DNA of 64,000 nt from Kluyvera cryocrescens NBRC 102467 (GCF_001571285.1 NZ_BCTM01000013.1:62001-126000), one strand, 5' to 3'; positions 46,430 to 56,849 are shown, numbered from the stretch's first letter. Numbers and translations: made by a program. Notes: generated by a model not told the origin, from the sequence alone.

Positions 46430-47683
46430 TTATTTTGCCTGAGCGACGCGGGTGGTCAGGCCCGGCATGTTAAAGCACTCGGCTTCGTTCTGAATCATGT
46501 CTTTGATCTTATTAATCACGTAACGCTCAGGTTCAACGCCGAAGGATTTCAGGTTGGCGAACATGGTCTGCATCTCTTTGACGACCGGCGGTTTTTCGTA
46601 ATTGTAGTGACCGCTAAGTTCGAGGATCTCTTTGAGCAGCGCGGGTTCGCTAAAGATTTGCTCTTCAGACTTATTTTTATGCTCGTCGGTCATCCATTTT
46701 TCCCACTTGTGGCTCAGAACGCACTCGCGGGTCAGCACGGTTTTCAAATCAGAAGCGGACTTAATGAAGCCTTTCGCCGCCAGATCTTTTTCCACTTCAG
46801 CCAGCTTCAGATAGGCGCGGGTTTCAATGGTGCCGTAGGCCGGCGCGACGTTCATGGCGGTGATCCCAAGCCCTGGGTGTTTAAGCAGAATTTCATCCGG
46901 CAGGTAGTCACCGTTATGTTCTTTCAAGCCCACGCCGTAGCGAGTGCTGATAGCTGACAGCTCCGCCGACTGGGTGTCGTTGAAGTGGCCGACGTTTTTG
47001 GTCAAGCGCGTCAGAGTGCCGGTCTGGCCGACGATAAACAGCGGCTGCGGCAGACCTTCATCATTCAGGCGCTTGTTCAGCTCAACAATAAACCCTTCAT
47101 AGGCGCTGATATCGGTCAGACCGCCGTTGGTCTCCTCCGTCCCCACTTCGTAGAAGAACTCTTTCAGGTTGTTTTTCTTACGATACTCTTCGCAGAAACG
47201 AATAAGCTCAACGGTGCGGCTTAATACCAGCTCAATATCAATCACTTTCCCCATCACATACGGGTCTTTGGTCGGGTCGATATGCAACAGATCGAAGCCT
47301 GCGTCCATGTCAATTTGATAAGAGCGACGCGCCAGTTCCATCGCCTGCGCTTCCGGAATATGGTCTTTACGTTCTTTATCGCGCTGCCATGGGCCCCCGT
47401 GGTCGCGACAAAGGAAGTAGTCGCCATCAAAGCCGACTTTGTCCGCCATGGCTTTCAGGTCGGCGGCAAAACGGAACTGATCCCAGTTGTTGACATAGCC
47501 TGCGCCAAATTCATCGGCATCGACCTGATTACGGCTGGCAATGAACATCAGCGGCAGATCTTTTTCTTTACCTAATTCAAAACACGCCTGAATAAGCGCC
47601 GGAGACATTGGGCCAATACCCAGCATCGTGGACTTACCACCCTTAACGATATAATCGACGTACTGCTTCATGGTATTTTTCAT
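46430..47683 (-). CDS. GatZ/KbaZ-like tagatose-bisphosphate aldolase family protein
   Basis: The 417-residue protein belongs to the GatZ/KbaZ family by its segments LCRDHGGPWQ, LLHIDPTKDP, YEVGTEETNGG, VGLKEHNGDYL and NVAPAYGTIETRAYL, each matching the order of family motifs. In E. coli GatZ and KbaZ stabilise the catalytic aldolase subunits GatY and KbaY. No GatY/KbaY partner is encoded here, so this protein may act alone or with an unlinked aldolase. It lies between PTS EIIC and transaldolase genes, so a ketose phosphate or bisphosphate is the expected ligand. AAGGAGTTAT precedes the ATG. Confidence 0.8.
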   Translation of the reverse strand: MKNTMKQYVDYIVKGGKSTMLGIGPMSPALIQACFELGKEKDLPLMFIASRNQVDADEFGAGYVNNWDQFRFAADLKAMADKVGFDGDYFLCRDHGGPWQRDKERKDHIPEAQAMELARRSYQIDMDAGFDLLHIDPTKDPYVMGKVIDIELVLSRTVELIRFCEEYRKKNNLKEFFYEVGTEETNGGLTDISAYEGFIVELNKRLNDEGLPQPLFIVGQTGTLTRLTKNVGHFNDTQSAELSAISTRYGVGLKEHNGDYLPDEILLKHPGLGITAMNVAPAYGTIETRAYLKLAEVEKDLAAKGFIKSASDLKTVLTRECVLSHKWEKWMTDEHKNKSEEQIFSEPALLKEILELSGHYNYEKPPVVKEMQTMFANLKSFGVEPERYVINKIKDMIQNEAECFNMPGLTTRVAQAK

Positions 47684-47692
47684 GATAACTCC

Positions 47693-48796
47693 TTAGGCTT
47701 TATTCATATCTGAAGTGACAGTTTTTTTAGCGTCGGATTTTTTAACCGGCTCGCTAATATTTGGACGTAATATATGTAGGCAGATGGCGGTCACGATGAC
47801 GCCAATAAGCATATCGAGGACGTACCACAGCGGTGCTTTATTCACGCCGGCGATGGCAATTAATCCGCCGTGGGGAACCATGGATTCGACGCCGTGAACC
47901 ATTGCCAGGCCCGCTCCTACGGCGCTGCCGATAATAATTGACGGTAATACTGTTTTAAGGTTTTTCACCGCGAAGGGAATTGCGCCTTCGGTAATACCGA
48001 TTAAGCCCATAAAGGCGGCGGAAGTGCCCATGCGCCGTTCATCCTCGGCCCATTTGCGCTGAGAAATAAAGGTGGAGAGCGCGATACCCAGCGGTGGAAT
48101 AGCGCAGGCGATGCGGTAAGCGCCGTTCGGGCCATAAATCCCTTCAGCCATCAGAGCCAAAGTAAAGGCAGTGGCCGTTTTATTGACCGGGCCACCCATA
48201 TCGAACGCGGCCATGGCGCCAAGAATTAAGCCCAGCACAATACCGCTGCTGCCCTGCATATTGGAGAGCATCGACACCAGCCATTTCATGGCGGCACCAA
48301 TCGGCCCAATCAGCACGTACAGATAGAGCATGCCAACAAGGCAGGTCGACACGATAGGGATAATCAGAATCGGCATAACCGGCATTAACGCTTTGCCAAC
48401 CTTCCAGGTTTTCACCCATTTGGCGACATAGCCGCTGAGAATGCCGAGCAGCATCGCCCCAAGGAAGCCGGTTACCACGTGATCGGCGCCGAGCGGGGTA
48501 CTGGCCATAAAGCCGGTAATCAGCCCCGGCGTCAGGCCCGGTTTGCCAGCGATAGAATAGGAAATATAGGCGGCAAGGACCGGGATCATCATCCCCAGCC
48601 CGGCGCTACCGATAGCGCCGAGGTTTAATAAGAATGGGTTGGTGACCACCATCCCTTTGCCCGCGACCGGTTCACCGCCGACCAGCGACAGTGCCAGACA
48701 GATACCACCGACCACCACCACGGGCATCATATAGGAGACGCCGGTGCTGAATGCTTTGACCAGGTCGTCCTTAACGGCTTTCATTTTATCCGACAT
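47693..48796 (-). CDS. PTS fructose-type EIIC, unit 1
   Basis: The 367-residue protein is a fructose-family PTS permease domain with about nine membrane segments and the conserved GPVNKTATAF and GITEGAIPFA motifs. It carries the substrate across the inner membrane while EIIB phosphorylates it. A strong AGGAGGAAAT ribosome-binding site precedes the ATG at 48796. It is a separate chain from EIIB, as in E. coli FrwC or FryC. The sugar is unknown; ketoses are usual for this family. Confidence 0.92.
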   Translation of the reverse strand: MSDKMKAVKDDLVKAFSTGVSYMMPVVVVGGICLALSLVGGEPVAGKGMVVTNPFLLNLGAIGSAGLGMMIPVLAAYISYSIAGKPGLTPGLITGFMASTPLGADHVVTGFLGAMLLGILSGYVAKWVKTWKVGKALMPVMPILIIPIVSTCLVGMLYLYVLIGPIGAAMKWLVSMLSNMQGSSGIVLGLILGAMAAFDMGGPVNKTATAFTLALMAEGIYGPNGAYRIACAIPPLGIALSTFISQRKWAEDERRMGTSAAFMGLIGITEGAIPFAVKNLKTVLPSIIIGSAVGAGLAMVHGVESMVPHGGLIAIAGVNKAPLWYVLDMLIGVIVTAICLHILRPNISEPVKKSDAKKTVTSDMNKA

Positions 48797-48860
48797 TTTA
48801 TTTCCTCCTGGCCTGCGTATTTTTATCGGGTGCTGACCTTAATAAAGGTGTAGCGATCCC

Positions 48861-48950
48861 CCAGACCCTATTGTCTGGTGATAGAAATGACGGGGCGCAG
48901 AAATTAAATTAGGGTATATTTCCCGACCCGGATGCCGAAATTAATCCGGG
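48861..48950. repeat. Two hairpins between EIIB and EIIC genes of unit 1
   Basis: CCAGAC/GTCTGG (48861-48878) and CCCGGAT/ATCCGGG (48927-48950) lie in the 166-bp gap. The gap is unusually long for this operon and may adjust the relative expression of EIIB and EIIC. Confidence 0.5.
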
Positions 48951-48962
48951 AAGGGTGCTTAA

Positions 48963-49283
48963 TTAACTCGCCAGCTTCTCAGCCCTGTCGATAATAGCGG
49001 CAGGGTCGCGCACGACTTCAGCTGGGTTGAGTGAAATAACCAATCCGGCATCTTCTTTATCTTCAAAGCGCTCGACGCCTTCAATACCAATCGCGATAGC
49101 CAGAATAACTACGTCGGCTTCAGCAATTTCGTCTTCGCTTAATTCGTTCTCGATGCCCATGCCACCCTGGGTTTCAACTTTCACGTCGTAACCGCGTTTT
49201 TTGCACTCCTGTTCAATGGCCTCTTGCGCCATATAGGTATGAGCAACACCGGTAATACATGCAGCAACTCCGACAATTTTCAT
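48963..49283 (-). CDS. PTS fructose-type EIIB, unit 1
   Basis: The 106-residue cytoplasmic protein carries the phosphocysteine in VAACITGVAHTYMA (Cys9), the hallmark of fructose-family EIIB. It takes the phosphoryl group from the EIIA domain of the fused protein upstream and passes it to the sugar in EIIC. CAGGAGTCACTC precedes the ATG. Confidence 0.94.
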   Translation of the reverse strand: MKIVGVAACITGVAHTYMAQEAIEQECKKRGYDVKVETQGGMGIENELSEDEIAEADVVILAIAIGIEGVERFEDKEDAGLVISLNPAEVVRDPAAIIDRAEKLAS

Positions 49284-49344
49284 GAGTGACTCCTGAGTCT
49301 TATAATTTGGCTGTTTTTGTTAAGGCTAATATCTGACCGTGAAT

Positions 49345-51855
49345 TTATACGTCTAAGGTTCTGGTCATCAGGTTGTAGAGTACGTCGACGCTATCGGCAT
49401 TTTTTATTTCATGACGGAAATCCTCTTTCATTAATTTTCGGGCAAGCGTAGAGAAATATTTCATATGCTCGTTTGGGGCGGCGGATTTACTGACCGTCAG
49501 CATAAAAACGGTTTCTACCTGCTGATCACCCCAGGTAATGGGCTGCGCCAGCGTCGCCATGCTGATGGTGGAGTCGGTAATGTGATCCGACTTGGTATGT
49601 GGGATGGCAAAGCCATAGCCGACGGCGGTGGAAAAGGAGTCCTCGCGCGTCCAGATATCATCGCATAGACGCTCCCGGCTATCGGTACGGTGGTGTAGCC
49701 ACAGGTTATCGGTCATCTGTTTTATCGCCTCATTTTTGTCGGCGACATCCAGATGGAAGAGAATAAATTCCGGCGCAATGATCGCTTTCTTGCTGGTGGC
49801 TTTCACCGACGGATTTTTTAGCGCCGTTTTCACGTTGCTGGAACGGGTGAGGGCAAGCGTGTTTTGCGCCAGTTGCTGACACTGGGCGAAATTCAGTTCG
49901 CGCAGCGCGTGCTTAACGCCCGGGATAGCGCTACTGCTCATGCTGAGTTCATCAAACCCCATCCCGGCGAGAAGCGGCAGAAAGTCTTTGCTGGCTCCCA
50001 GTTCTCCGCACAGGCCAATCCATTTACCCGCGCGATGCACTTCATCGATTGCCTGCTGTAGTGCGCGTAAAAATGACGGCGCAAAGTTGTCGTAAACGCT
50101 CGACACCTGCGTGTTGCCGCGATCGGCGGCAAAAAAGTACTGCGTCAGATCATTGCTACCAACGCTAAAGAAATCGACATGTTCGGCTATCTCAGGAATG
50201 GCGAAGATCACCGAAGGGACTTCCAACATCACGCCTAGCGAAATAGCATCGTTGAAGGGCAGGGACTCATCGCGCAGCGACTGTTTAACCGATTCCAGCA
50301 CCTCACGGCACCAGAGAACTTCCTCAACGCTGGCAATCATCGGGATCATGATTTTGGCGTTGCCAACGGCAGAGGCGCTGAGGATGGCTTTCATCTGCAT
50401 GGCGAAAAGATCGCGGTAGCGGGGATAGGTACGCACCGCGCGATAGCCGAGGAATGGGTTTTCTTCTTCACCGAGCTGAAGGTAGTCGACCGGCTTATCG
50501 CCGCCGATATCAAAGGTGCGGAAGATCACCGGCTTGCCCTCAGCACGCAGCACGACGCGGGTATACAAATCACTCAGTTCGGCGTAGTCCGGCGGGGTTT
50601 CCCGGTCCATAAAGGACATTTCGGTACGAAACAGGCCAATGCCTTCCGCCCCCATTTCGAACGCGGCGTCGGCTTCTTCAAAACTGGCGATATTGGCGGC
50701 GATTTCCACAGGATGACCATCGGCAGTGGCTGCCGGTTGATGGACATTAGCCAGCATTTGCTGCTGCATGGTTTTCTGTACGGCCATCTCATTGCGGTAA
50801 TAGCGCAGCACCTGATTGTTAGGGGCGATAATTAGGATCCCTGGGTCACCGTCGATAATCATCTCCTGCTGAGGATCGAGGTCGAGTGCGGTAAAGGGAA
50901 TATCGGTTAACGTGGGGATCCCCAACGAGCGGGCGAGAATTGCCGTGTGCGAGGTTTGCCCAGTGGCGGAAAGCACCATCCCTGCCAATAGCTGTTTATC
51001 AATGCTCAGAAATTTGCTTGGCGTCAGGCTATCGGCAAAAATAATCGACGGCGCGGTCAATTGCAGCCCGCTTGGTGGCAGCGCATTTTCCCCGTAGAGA
51101 GTGGTGAGGAGCTGAACGGTAATATCTAAGACATCCAGCGTTCTTTCTTTAATATACTTACTGGACGAGCGGTTGAGTATTTCGCAAAAATCCATGGCGG
51201 CCAGAACAACCGCGCGCCAGTTATTTTCACCATTGTCGATAAAATGAATAATGGCACTTTGAAAAGCGGTGTCGGTAATAATTGATAAATGTGCCTGGAT
51301 AATATCGTGCTCAACGCCAACTTTGCTTTCGAGTGCATCAAGTTTGGCCTGTTTTAATATTCCAATCCCTGTTTTTAAGCTCTGCTTTTCCTGCGCCGCC
51401 GGGTGGGTTTGCATCGGCGCACGCGCCATGATGTCATCAAATGTCAGGGCCTGAGTAACCAGCGGGCGAGCAATAGCGACGCCGCCGCTGATGCGTGAGC
51501 CCTGAATGTAATTGGGCTGCGTTTCGCGCAGAGAGCGAGGAAGATAACCCGCTGGGGCCTGTGTTTCCTCATTTGTGGTCACTTCAAACTGCGGCAGTTT
51601 GTTGAGCAGCGCAGCGAGTTTAGACGCTGCCTGAGCCGCGTCGGCACCCGTTATGGTGATTTCACAATCGTCATTAAACAAAGTATCGGTGGCGACGAGA
51701 GAAAGTGCGCTTTTGGCGCGTCCTTCTAGCCCCGTGCGAATATTTTTCCAGCACACTTCGGCCTGAAAAGAATTACATAGACGCTCAATATGTCCAGCCG
51801 GTCTGGCGTGGATCCCATCCTTAAGCTCACACTTATAAGTTATTAATTCCGACAT
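49345..51855 (-). CDS. PTS multiphosphoryl protein HPr-EI-EIIA, complete
   Basis: The 836-residue protein fuses three PTS parts: HPr (about 1-90, GIHARPAGH, His16), enzyme I (about 115-675) and fructose-type EIIA (about 690-836, GFAIPHTK, His753). Enzyme I is complete, with the phosphohistidine in TSHTAILARSLGIP (His303), the PEP-binding arginine region GIGLFRTEMSF, SVGSNDLTQY and the catalytic cysteine in GLCGELG (Cys616). It resembles E. coli FrwA/FryA. It could take phosphate from PEP and drive EIIB and EIIC without the general PTS proteins. The ATG at 51855 follows GGGAGTGG; an upstream extension lacks homology. Confidence 0.92.
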   Translation of the reverse strand: MSELITYKCELKDGIHARPAGHIERLCNSFQAEVCWKNIRTGLEGRAKSALSLVATDTLFNDDCEITITGADAAQAASKLAALLNKLPQFEVTTNEETQAPAGYLPRSLRETQPNYIQGSRISGGVAIARPLVTQALTFDDIMARAPMQTHPAAQEKQSLKTGIGILKQAKLDALESKVGVEHDIIQAHLSIITDTAFQSAIIHFIDNGENNWRAVVLAAMDFCEILNRSSSKYIKERTLDVLDITVQLLTTLYGENALPPSGLQLTAPSIIFADSLTPSKFLSIDKQLLAGMVLSATGQTSHTAILARSLGIPTLTDIPFTALDLDPQQEMIIDGDPGILIIAPNNQVLRYYRNEMAVQKTMQQQMLANVHQPAATADGHPVEIAANIASFEEADAAFEMGAEGIGLFRTEMSFMDRETPPDYAELSDLYTRVVLRAEGKPVIFRTFDIGGDKPVDYLQLGEEENPFLGYRAVRTYPRYRDLFAMQMKAILSASAVGNAKIMIPMIASVEEVLWCREVLESVKQSLRDESLPFNDAISLGVMLEVPSVIFAIPEIAEHVDFFSVGSNDLTQYFFAADRGNTQVSSVYDNFAPSFLRALQQAIDEVHRAGKWIGLCGELGASKDFLPLLAGMGFDELSMSSSAIPGVKHALRELNFAQCQQLAQNTLALTRSSNVKTALKNPSVKATSKKAIIAPEFILFHLDVADKNEAIKQMTDNLWLHHRTDSRERLCDDIWTREDSFSTAVGYGFAIPHTKSDHITDSTISMATLAQPITWGDQQVETVFMLTVSKSAAPNEHMKYFSTLARKLMKEDFRHEIKNADSVDVLYNLMTRTLDV

Positions 51856-51960
51856 AACCACTCCCAAAACTGTATGCGACTGCGGGCTAATTTTGTTTGC
51901 AGGATGGTGCCTGCGTGTCATGTATATATCCTTGACCGTGAGCCACTGACTTTGAATAGA

Positions 51961-52020
51961 AAAAAAGTGACGTTTGCTCGAAAATAAAGGCCTGATATTT
52001 ATTTTGTGACCGTAATCATA
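51961..52020. promoter_or_regulatory. Unit-1 control region with CRP-like site
   Basis: This lies in the 298-bp gap between divergent HPr-EI-EIIA and HAD genes. It aligns without gaps to 59564-59622 before unit 2 (44 of 59 bases). It ends in TGTGACCGTAATCATA (52005-52020), a CRP-like site matching nine of ten consensus bases. The rest of the gap is AT-rich with no gene. Confidence 0.7.
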
Positions 52021-52153
52021 AAAATGTATTTAAACGGAGGGGAATCACCTTTGGGTGACGAAATTACTATGAAAAGGACATTTTTTATATTTATTGCGAT
52101 ACCTCCGCTGAGCTAGAAATAAAGGATATTGATTGATTCAGAGTGGGGGCTAT

Positions 52154-52807
52154 ATGCATTTTCGTGGATTGTTATTTGACCTAGACGGCACGCTGGTCAA
52201 TTCATTGGAATTTGTGGAGGCGTCATGGAGCGCGTGGGCGGTTCGCAGGGGCTATAGCGCGCAGGCTGTACGTCATTATCTGCACGGTAAACCGGCGCTG
52301 AGTACGCTGCGTCATTTTATGTCCGATGCCAGCGAAGCGGCGATTACGCAGGAATTTCTGGCGCTTGAAGAATATGAAGCCAGCCATGCGCAGGGGATGA
52401 CCGCGGTAGCCGGCGCGGTGGCATTTCTCCGGCAGCTAAATGCGCTCAACGTGCCGTGGGGCATCGTGACCTCAGGATCGCGAAAGGTGGCTTCTGCACG
52501 TATCCACCATGCGGGGCTTCCGTTCCCGGATGTGCTGGTAACCAGTGAAGATATTACCTATGGCAAACCGCATCCGGAACCCTTCCTGTTGGGGGCGAAA
52601 CGCCTGAATGTGCCGGTCTCCCAGTGCGTCGTATTTGAGGATTCTCACGCTGGGCTGCTGTCGGCCCAGGCGGCGCAAAGCGTGGTTGTCGAAGTCCTCA
52701 CACCGCAGGCCGGGGTTCATGATTTAGAGACCTTCGCCACCATTCCCCACTACCAGGATCTCAGCGTCAGCCCTAAGGGCGCGGCCGAATTTATCCTTCA
52801 GCTTTAA
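52154..52807 (+). CDS. HAD sugar phosphatase, HxpA (YfbT) type
   Basis: The 217-residue protein is a beta-phosphoglucomutase-like HAD phosphatase: [12 protein letters not shown] (catalytic Asp pair), VTSGSRKVA (motif II), GKPHPEPF (lysine) and [12 protein letters not shown] (metal motif). It resembles E. coli YfbT and YniC, which dephosphorylate sugar phosphates including 2-deoxyglucose 6-phosphate. The ATG at 52154 follows GTGGGGGC. It is the first gene of a rightward operon with transketolase and a PHP enzyme, 13 bp before the next start, so a sugar-phosphate salvage or detoxifying role in this pathway is likely. Confidence 0.88.
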   Translation: MHFRGLLFDLDGTLVNSLEFVEASWSAWAVRRGYSAQAVRHYLHGKPALSTLRHFMSDASEAAITQEFLALEEYEASHAQGMTAVAGAVAFLRQLNALNVPWGIVTSGSRKVASARIHHAGLPFPDVLVTSEDITYGKPHPEPFLLGAKRLNVPVSQCVVFEDSHAGLLSAQAAQSVVVEVLTPQAGVHDLETFATIPHYQDLSVSPKGAAEFILQL

Positions 52808-52820
52808 AATGGAGTTTGTA

Positions 52821-54815
52821 ATGACCTCAAGAAAGACCCTAGCGAATGCGATTCGCTTCCTGAGTATTGATGCCGTGCAGCGGGCAAAATCAGGCCATCC
52901 CGGCGCCCCGATGGGGATGGCGGATATTGCCGAAGTGCTGTGGCGCGATTTTCTTAACCACAATCCGCATAACCCGAATTGGGCTAACCGCGACCGCTTT
53001 GTACTCTCTAACGGTCACGGCTCGATGCTGATTTACAGCCTACTGCATCTGACCGGTTATGACTTACCGCTGAGCGAGCTGCAAAACTTCCGCCAGCTGC
53101 ACTCGAAAACCCCAGGCCATCCAGAAGTGGGTTACACCGCAGGTGTCGAAACCACGACCGGCCCGTTGGGACAGGGGATTGCTAATGCGGTCGGCATGGC
53201 CATTGCCGAGAAAACGCTGGCGGCGCAGTTTAATCGCCTAAATCATGAAATCATCGATCATTTTACCTACGTATTTATGGGTGATGGCTGCATGATGGAG
53301 GGTATTTCCCATGAAGTTTGCTCGCTTGCCGGTACCTTGAAGCTGGGTAAGCTGCTGGCGTTCTATGACGATAACGGTATTTCGATTGATGGCCACGTCG
53401 AGGGCTGGTTTACCGACGATACCGCCAGGCGTTTTGAGGCCTACGGCTGGCACGTGGTGCGTGATGTGGACGGCCATGACGCCGAGGCCATTCAGCGCGC
53501 GATCAACGCCGCGCGGGCGGTAACCGATAAGCCCTCTTTGCTGATGTGTAAAACGGTGATTGGTTTCGGCTCACCTAACAAAGCGGGCACCCACGATGTG
53601 CACGGCGCGCCGCTGGGTGACGCCGAAATTACCGCCACGCGCGATGCCCTGAACTGGCCGCATGCGCCGTTTGTTATTCCGGCGGAGATCTATGCGCATT
53701 GGGACGCAAAAGAGAGTGGTCAGGCGAAAGAGTCGGCATGGCAGGCGCAATTTTCCCGCTACGCCGAAGCTTTCCCACAGGAGGCGGTGGAACTTACGCG
53801 GCGACTTCGCGGCGATCTCCCGACAGATTTCAGTGCCAAAGCTCAGACGTTCGTTGAACGCTTACAGGCGAAGCCGGCAAAAATCGCCAGCCGTAAAGCC
53901 TCACAAAATGCCCTTGAAGCCTTTGGACCGCTGCTGCCGGAGTTTCTCGGCGGTTCCGCCGATCTGGCCCCCAGCAATCTGACGCTGTGGTCGGGATCGA
54001 AACCCATTAATGAGCAGGCGGCAGGTAATTACATCCATTACGGGGTGCGCGAATTTGGCATGACGGCTATCGCGAATGGGGTGGCTTTGCACGGTGGATT
54101 CTTACCTTACACCTCGACGTTTCTGATGTTCGTTGAATACGCCCGCAACGCGGTGCGGATGGCGGCACTGATGAAGCAGCGCCACGTGATGGTCTATACC
54201 CACGACTCTATTGGTCTGGGCGAGGACGGCCCAACCCATCAGCCGGTTGAACAAACGGCCTCTCTTCGTTTGACGCCGAACCTGAGCGTCTGGCGCCCCT
54301 GCTGCCAGGTTGAAACTGCCGTAGCGTGGCAGCAGGCTGTGGAACGTGAGGATGGGCCAACGGCGCTGATCTTATCCCGACAGAATCTGACCCAGCCAGA
54401 GCGTACTTTGCAGCAGGTTCGAGATATTGCGCGCGGTGCTTATGTGCTGAAGGCGTGTGAAGGTGAGCCGCAGGTGATCCTGATTGCCACCGGTTCAGAA
54501 GTCGAGCTGGCGGTAGCGGCCTGGCAAACGCTCAGCGCTGAAGGCGTGAAGGTGCGAGTGGTGTCGATGCCGTGCACTGACCGCTTTGATATGCAGGATG
54601 CTGCCTATCGCGAAGCGGTGCTGCCGAAAGCGGTGACCGCCCGCGTGGCAGTCGAGGCGGGCATAACCGATTACTGGTTTAAATATACCGGCCTGAACGG
54701 GGCGATCGTCGGGATGCAGAGCTTCGGCGAGTCCGCTCCTGCGGAACAGCTCTATGAAAGCTTTGGGATCACCGCAGAACGCGTGGTACGCGAAGCGAAG
54801 GCCCTGCTAGCGTAA
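52821..54815 (+). CDS. Transketolase of the PTS cluster
   Basis: The 664-residue protein is a full transketolase close to E. coli TktA: SNGHGSML, the thiamine diphosphate motif GDGCMMEG to DDNGISIDG, and the pyrimidine domain with [12 protein letters not shown] and [15 protein letters not shown]. It moves two-carbon units between ketose and aldose phosphates. The ATG at 52821 follows GGAGTTTGTA. Its GC content and similarity suggest a duplicate of the chromosomal transketolase line. Together with the transaldolase 6 kb away it gives the cluster its own non-oxidative pentose phosphate step. Confidence 0.93.
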   Translation: MTSRKTLANAIRFLSIDAVQRAKSGHPGAPMGMADIAEVLWRDFLNHNPHNPNWANRDRFVLSNGHGSMLIYSLLHLTGYDLPLSELQNFRQLHSKTPGHPEVGYTAGVETTTGPLGQGIANAVGMAIAEKTLAAQFNRLNHEIIDHFTYVFMGDGCMMEGISHEVCSLAGTLKLGKLLAFYDDNGISIDGHVEGWFTDDTARRFEAYGWHVVRDVDGHDAEAIQRAINAARAVTDKPSLLMCKTVIGFGSPNKAGTHDVHGAPLGDAEITATRDALNWPHAPFVIPAEIYAHWDAKESGQAKESAWQAQFSRYAEAFPQEAVELTRRLRGDLPTDFSAKAQTFVERLQAKPAKIASRKASQNALEAFGPLLPEFLGGSADLAPSNLTLWSGSKPINEQAAGNYIHYGVREFGMTAIANGVALHGGFLPYTSTFLMFVEYARNAVRMAALMKQRHVMVYTHDSIGLGEDGPTHQPVEQTASLRLTPNLSVWRPCCQVETAVAWQQAVEREDGPTALILSRQNLTQPERTLQQVRDIARGAYVLKACEGEPQVILIATGSEVELAVAAWQTLSAEGVKVRVVSMPCTDRFDMQDAAYREAVLPKAVTARVAVEAGITDYWFKYTGLNGAIVGMQSFGESAPAEQLYESFGITAERVVREAKALLA

Positions 54816-54821
54816 TGACAC

Positions 54822-54841
54822 AGGCCCCGTTAGCGGGGCCT
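54822..54841. repeat. Intercistronic hairpin, transketolase and PHP genes
   Basis: AGGCCCCG and CGGGGCCT form perfect 8-bp arms around TTAG, with no T tract after it. The PHP gene starts 20 bp beyond. Confidence 0.6.
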
Positions 54842-54861
54842 ACTCCCAACGAGGATACGCC

Positions 54862-55596
54862 ATGTTTAACGTTGATCTTCATCTGCATACCGTGGCCAGC
54901 ACCCACGCCTACAGTACGATTCATGACTATATTGCCGCCGCGGCGCGTAAGCAGATTCGCCTGATCGCGATTACCGATCATGGGCCGGAAATGGTCGATG
55001 CACCGCACGCGTTTCACTTTAACAATATGCGCATCCTGCCAAGAATGGTTGATGGGGTAGGGATTTTGCGCGGTATTGAAGCCAACATCAAAACGGGAGG
55101 CGAGACTGATTGCAGTGACAAAATGCGCGGCGCGCTGGATCTGATTATTGCCGGATTCCACAAGCAGGTTTTTGCCCCGGCCGATGTTGTGACCAATACC
55201 GAGGCCATGATTGCGGTTATCGCCAGCGGCAAAGTACATATCATTAGCCATCCCGGGAACCCGGAATACCCGATTGATATCCCGGCGGTGGTGGCGGCGG
55301 CGCGTGAATACGATGTAGCGCTGGAGGTGAACAATGCCTCCTTTCTGCTCTCCCGCCGGGGCAGTGAGGGAAACTGCCGTAAGATTGTTGCCGCGGTAAG
55401 AGATGCCGGCGGGCTCTTGTCGCTGGGAACCGATTCCCACAGCGCGTTTTCGCTGGGCGACTTTAACGCCTGTCTGCCTCTGCTGGTGGAGAGCGAATTT
55501 CCGTCTGCGCGTGTGCTCAACGCCTCGCCGCGCCGGGTTCTGGAATTTCTGGAGCGGCGCGGCGGCGAGCGAATTGTGGAGTTTGACGAACTATAG
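54862..55596 (+). CDS. PHP-domain phosphoesterase (YcdX type)
   Basis: The 244-residue protein has the PHP metal-site motifs in order: [14 protein letters not shown], a central [14 protein letters not shown] and GTDSHSAF near the C-terminus, as in E. coli YcdX. These bind a trinuclear metal centre and hydrolyse phosphoesters. It follows transketolase by 46 bp after a small hairpin and is convergent with EIIB of unit 2, one base away. Its substrate here may be a phosphorylated sugar intermediate. Confidence 0.88.
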   Translation: MFNVDLHLHTVASTHAYSTIHDYIAAAARKQIRLIAITDHGPEMVDAPHAFHFNNMRILPRMVDGVGILRGIEANIKTGGETDCSDKMRGALDLIIAGFHKQVFAPADVVTNTEAMIAVIASGKVHIISHPGNPEYPIDIPAVVAAAREYDVALEVNNASFLLSRRGSEGNCRKIVAAVRDAGGLLSLGTDSHSAFSLGDFNACLPLLVESEFPSARVLNASPRRVLEFLERRGGERIVEFDEL

Positions 55597-55597
55597 G

Positions 55598-55984
55598 CTA
55601 GAGATCGATAACGTTGCCACGCGGCAGATTCAGCGACTTGCGGATCGCGGAAATCACCTCAGCAGGCTTTAACAGCAGCGAGTTAATACAGACGTTGATG
55701 ATCCGACAACCCTCGAAACGGGCTGGGTTGTTAATCGTAATATCGGAGGCGATGATGGTCAGCTCGGCATCGAGCAGATCCTTATCGGTAATATCATTTT
55801 TCATCCCCAGCACGCCTTGGGTTTCGATTTTTATGGAGAACCGATAGCGCTTCGCCAGTTTTTCCAGCTGTTCGGCGGCCATGTAGGTATGTGCGACGCC
55901 GGTGGCGCAGGCGGTTACCGCGACAACATGCAGGTTGCGGTCGCTGGAAAAGGGTTGAACTTCATCTTTAGCGCTGCGTGTCAT
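55598..55984 (-). CDS. PTS fructose-type EIIB, unit 2
   Basis: The 128-residue protein has the EIIB phosphocysteine motif VTACATGVAHTYMA (Cys at about residue 26) after an extra N-terminal 18 residues not found in unit-1 EIIB. Its start codon overlaps the AraC stop (ATGA), so it is translated by coupling with the regulator. It is the last gene of the unit-2 operon, apart from EIIC. It should transfer phosphate from the unit-2 fused protein to the sugar. Confidence 0.9.
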   Translation of the reverse strand: MTRSAKDEVQPFSSDRNLHVVAVTACATGVAHTYMAAEQLEKLAKRYRFSIKIETQGVLGMKNDITDKDLLDAELTIIASDITINNPARFEGCRIINVCINSLLLKPAEVISAIRKSLNLPRGNVIDL

Positions 55985-56838
55985 GATAAGTTTGCTCCCT
56001 TGTTCTTACGCCGGTATTCAAGCGGCGTGCAATCGTTAATGTCCCGGAACACTTTGCAAAAATAGTTGGTGTCGGTGAATCCGCACTTCTCTGCCACCTC
56101 GTTGATCTTCATCGTGGAGTGAGTTAGCAGCGTTTTTGACCGCGAGATCCGGGCAAGCTTAAGGTACTCGTTAAACTTCACGTCTGATTCACGGGTAAAC
56201 AGACGAGACAGATAGCCGGGCGAAATATTAAACGTCTCCGCGACGCTTTCGCGGCTAATTTCCTGGTGATAGTGACTATCGATGTGGCTTTTAATTTCAT
56301 CCAGCAGTGAGAACGGCCCTCGCGGGTTGTTCATCCCTTCGGCCACCTGATAAAGCAGGTCGTTTAACAGGGCATAGACGATATGGGCGAACGTTTCGCT
56401 GGTTTTATCCTGCGCCCAGGCCAGTGACTCTGCGAGCTCCAGCAGGCGATCGCGTACCGTGCTGCTCGAGTTCTGGAGGTTGAATTTCTCGACCTCTTTA
56501 AACTGCGTACCGTCCCAGTTGCTGATACTAAAACCGACATCCTGCTTCCAGAACACAATCGACATACAGATAACCGGGTTTTCCCACTGCGGTGAATTCC
56601 AGCTGTTGGCGGGAATATAGGTAATGGTTCCCACCGTGCGCTCGCATTTGATTATCCGGTCGCTGCCTTTAGGCAGCAGCATATTCAACGCGCCTTTCAC
56701 CGTGAGCTCGATGCGCGGGACGTGCAGATGATAGGCCATCACCGGTGGCTGGGCGTCACCGTTTGCCACCAGCACGCTTTCGGTGGTCGCGCACTGGGCG
56801 CTAAACTCGCTCAAAATTGACTGTATGAATGCGGCCAT
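55981..56838 (-). CDS. AraC-family regulator of PTS unit 2
   Basis: The 285-residue protein has an N-terminal cupin-like sensing half and two C-terminal AraC helix-turn-helices (ISRESVAETFNISPGYLSRLF and KINEVAEKCGFTDTNYFCKVF). It has the same length as E. coli YpdC, an AraC regulator beside the fry PTS genes. It lies inside the operon between EIIC and EIIB, unusual for a regulator. The duplicated control regions before units 1 and 2 are its likely targets. Confidence 0.87.
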   Translation of the reverse strand: MAAFIQSILSEFSAQCATTESVLVANGDAQPPVMAYHLHVPRIELTVKGALNMLLPKGSDRIIKCERTVGTITYIPANSWNSPQWENPVICMSIVFWKQDVGFSISNWDGTQFKEVEKFNLQNSSSTVRDRLLELAESLAWAQDKTSETFAHIVYALLNDLLYQVAEGMNNPRGPFSLLDEIKSHIDSHYHQEISRESVAETFNISPGYLSRLFTRESDVKFNEYLKLARISRSKTLLTHSTMKINEVAEKCGFTDTNYFCKVFRDINDCTPLEYRRKNKGANLS

Positions 56839-56849
56839 TTTCCTGGTCC

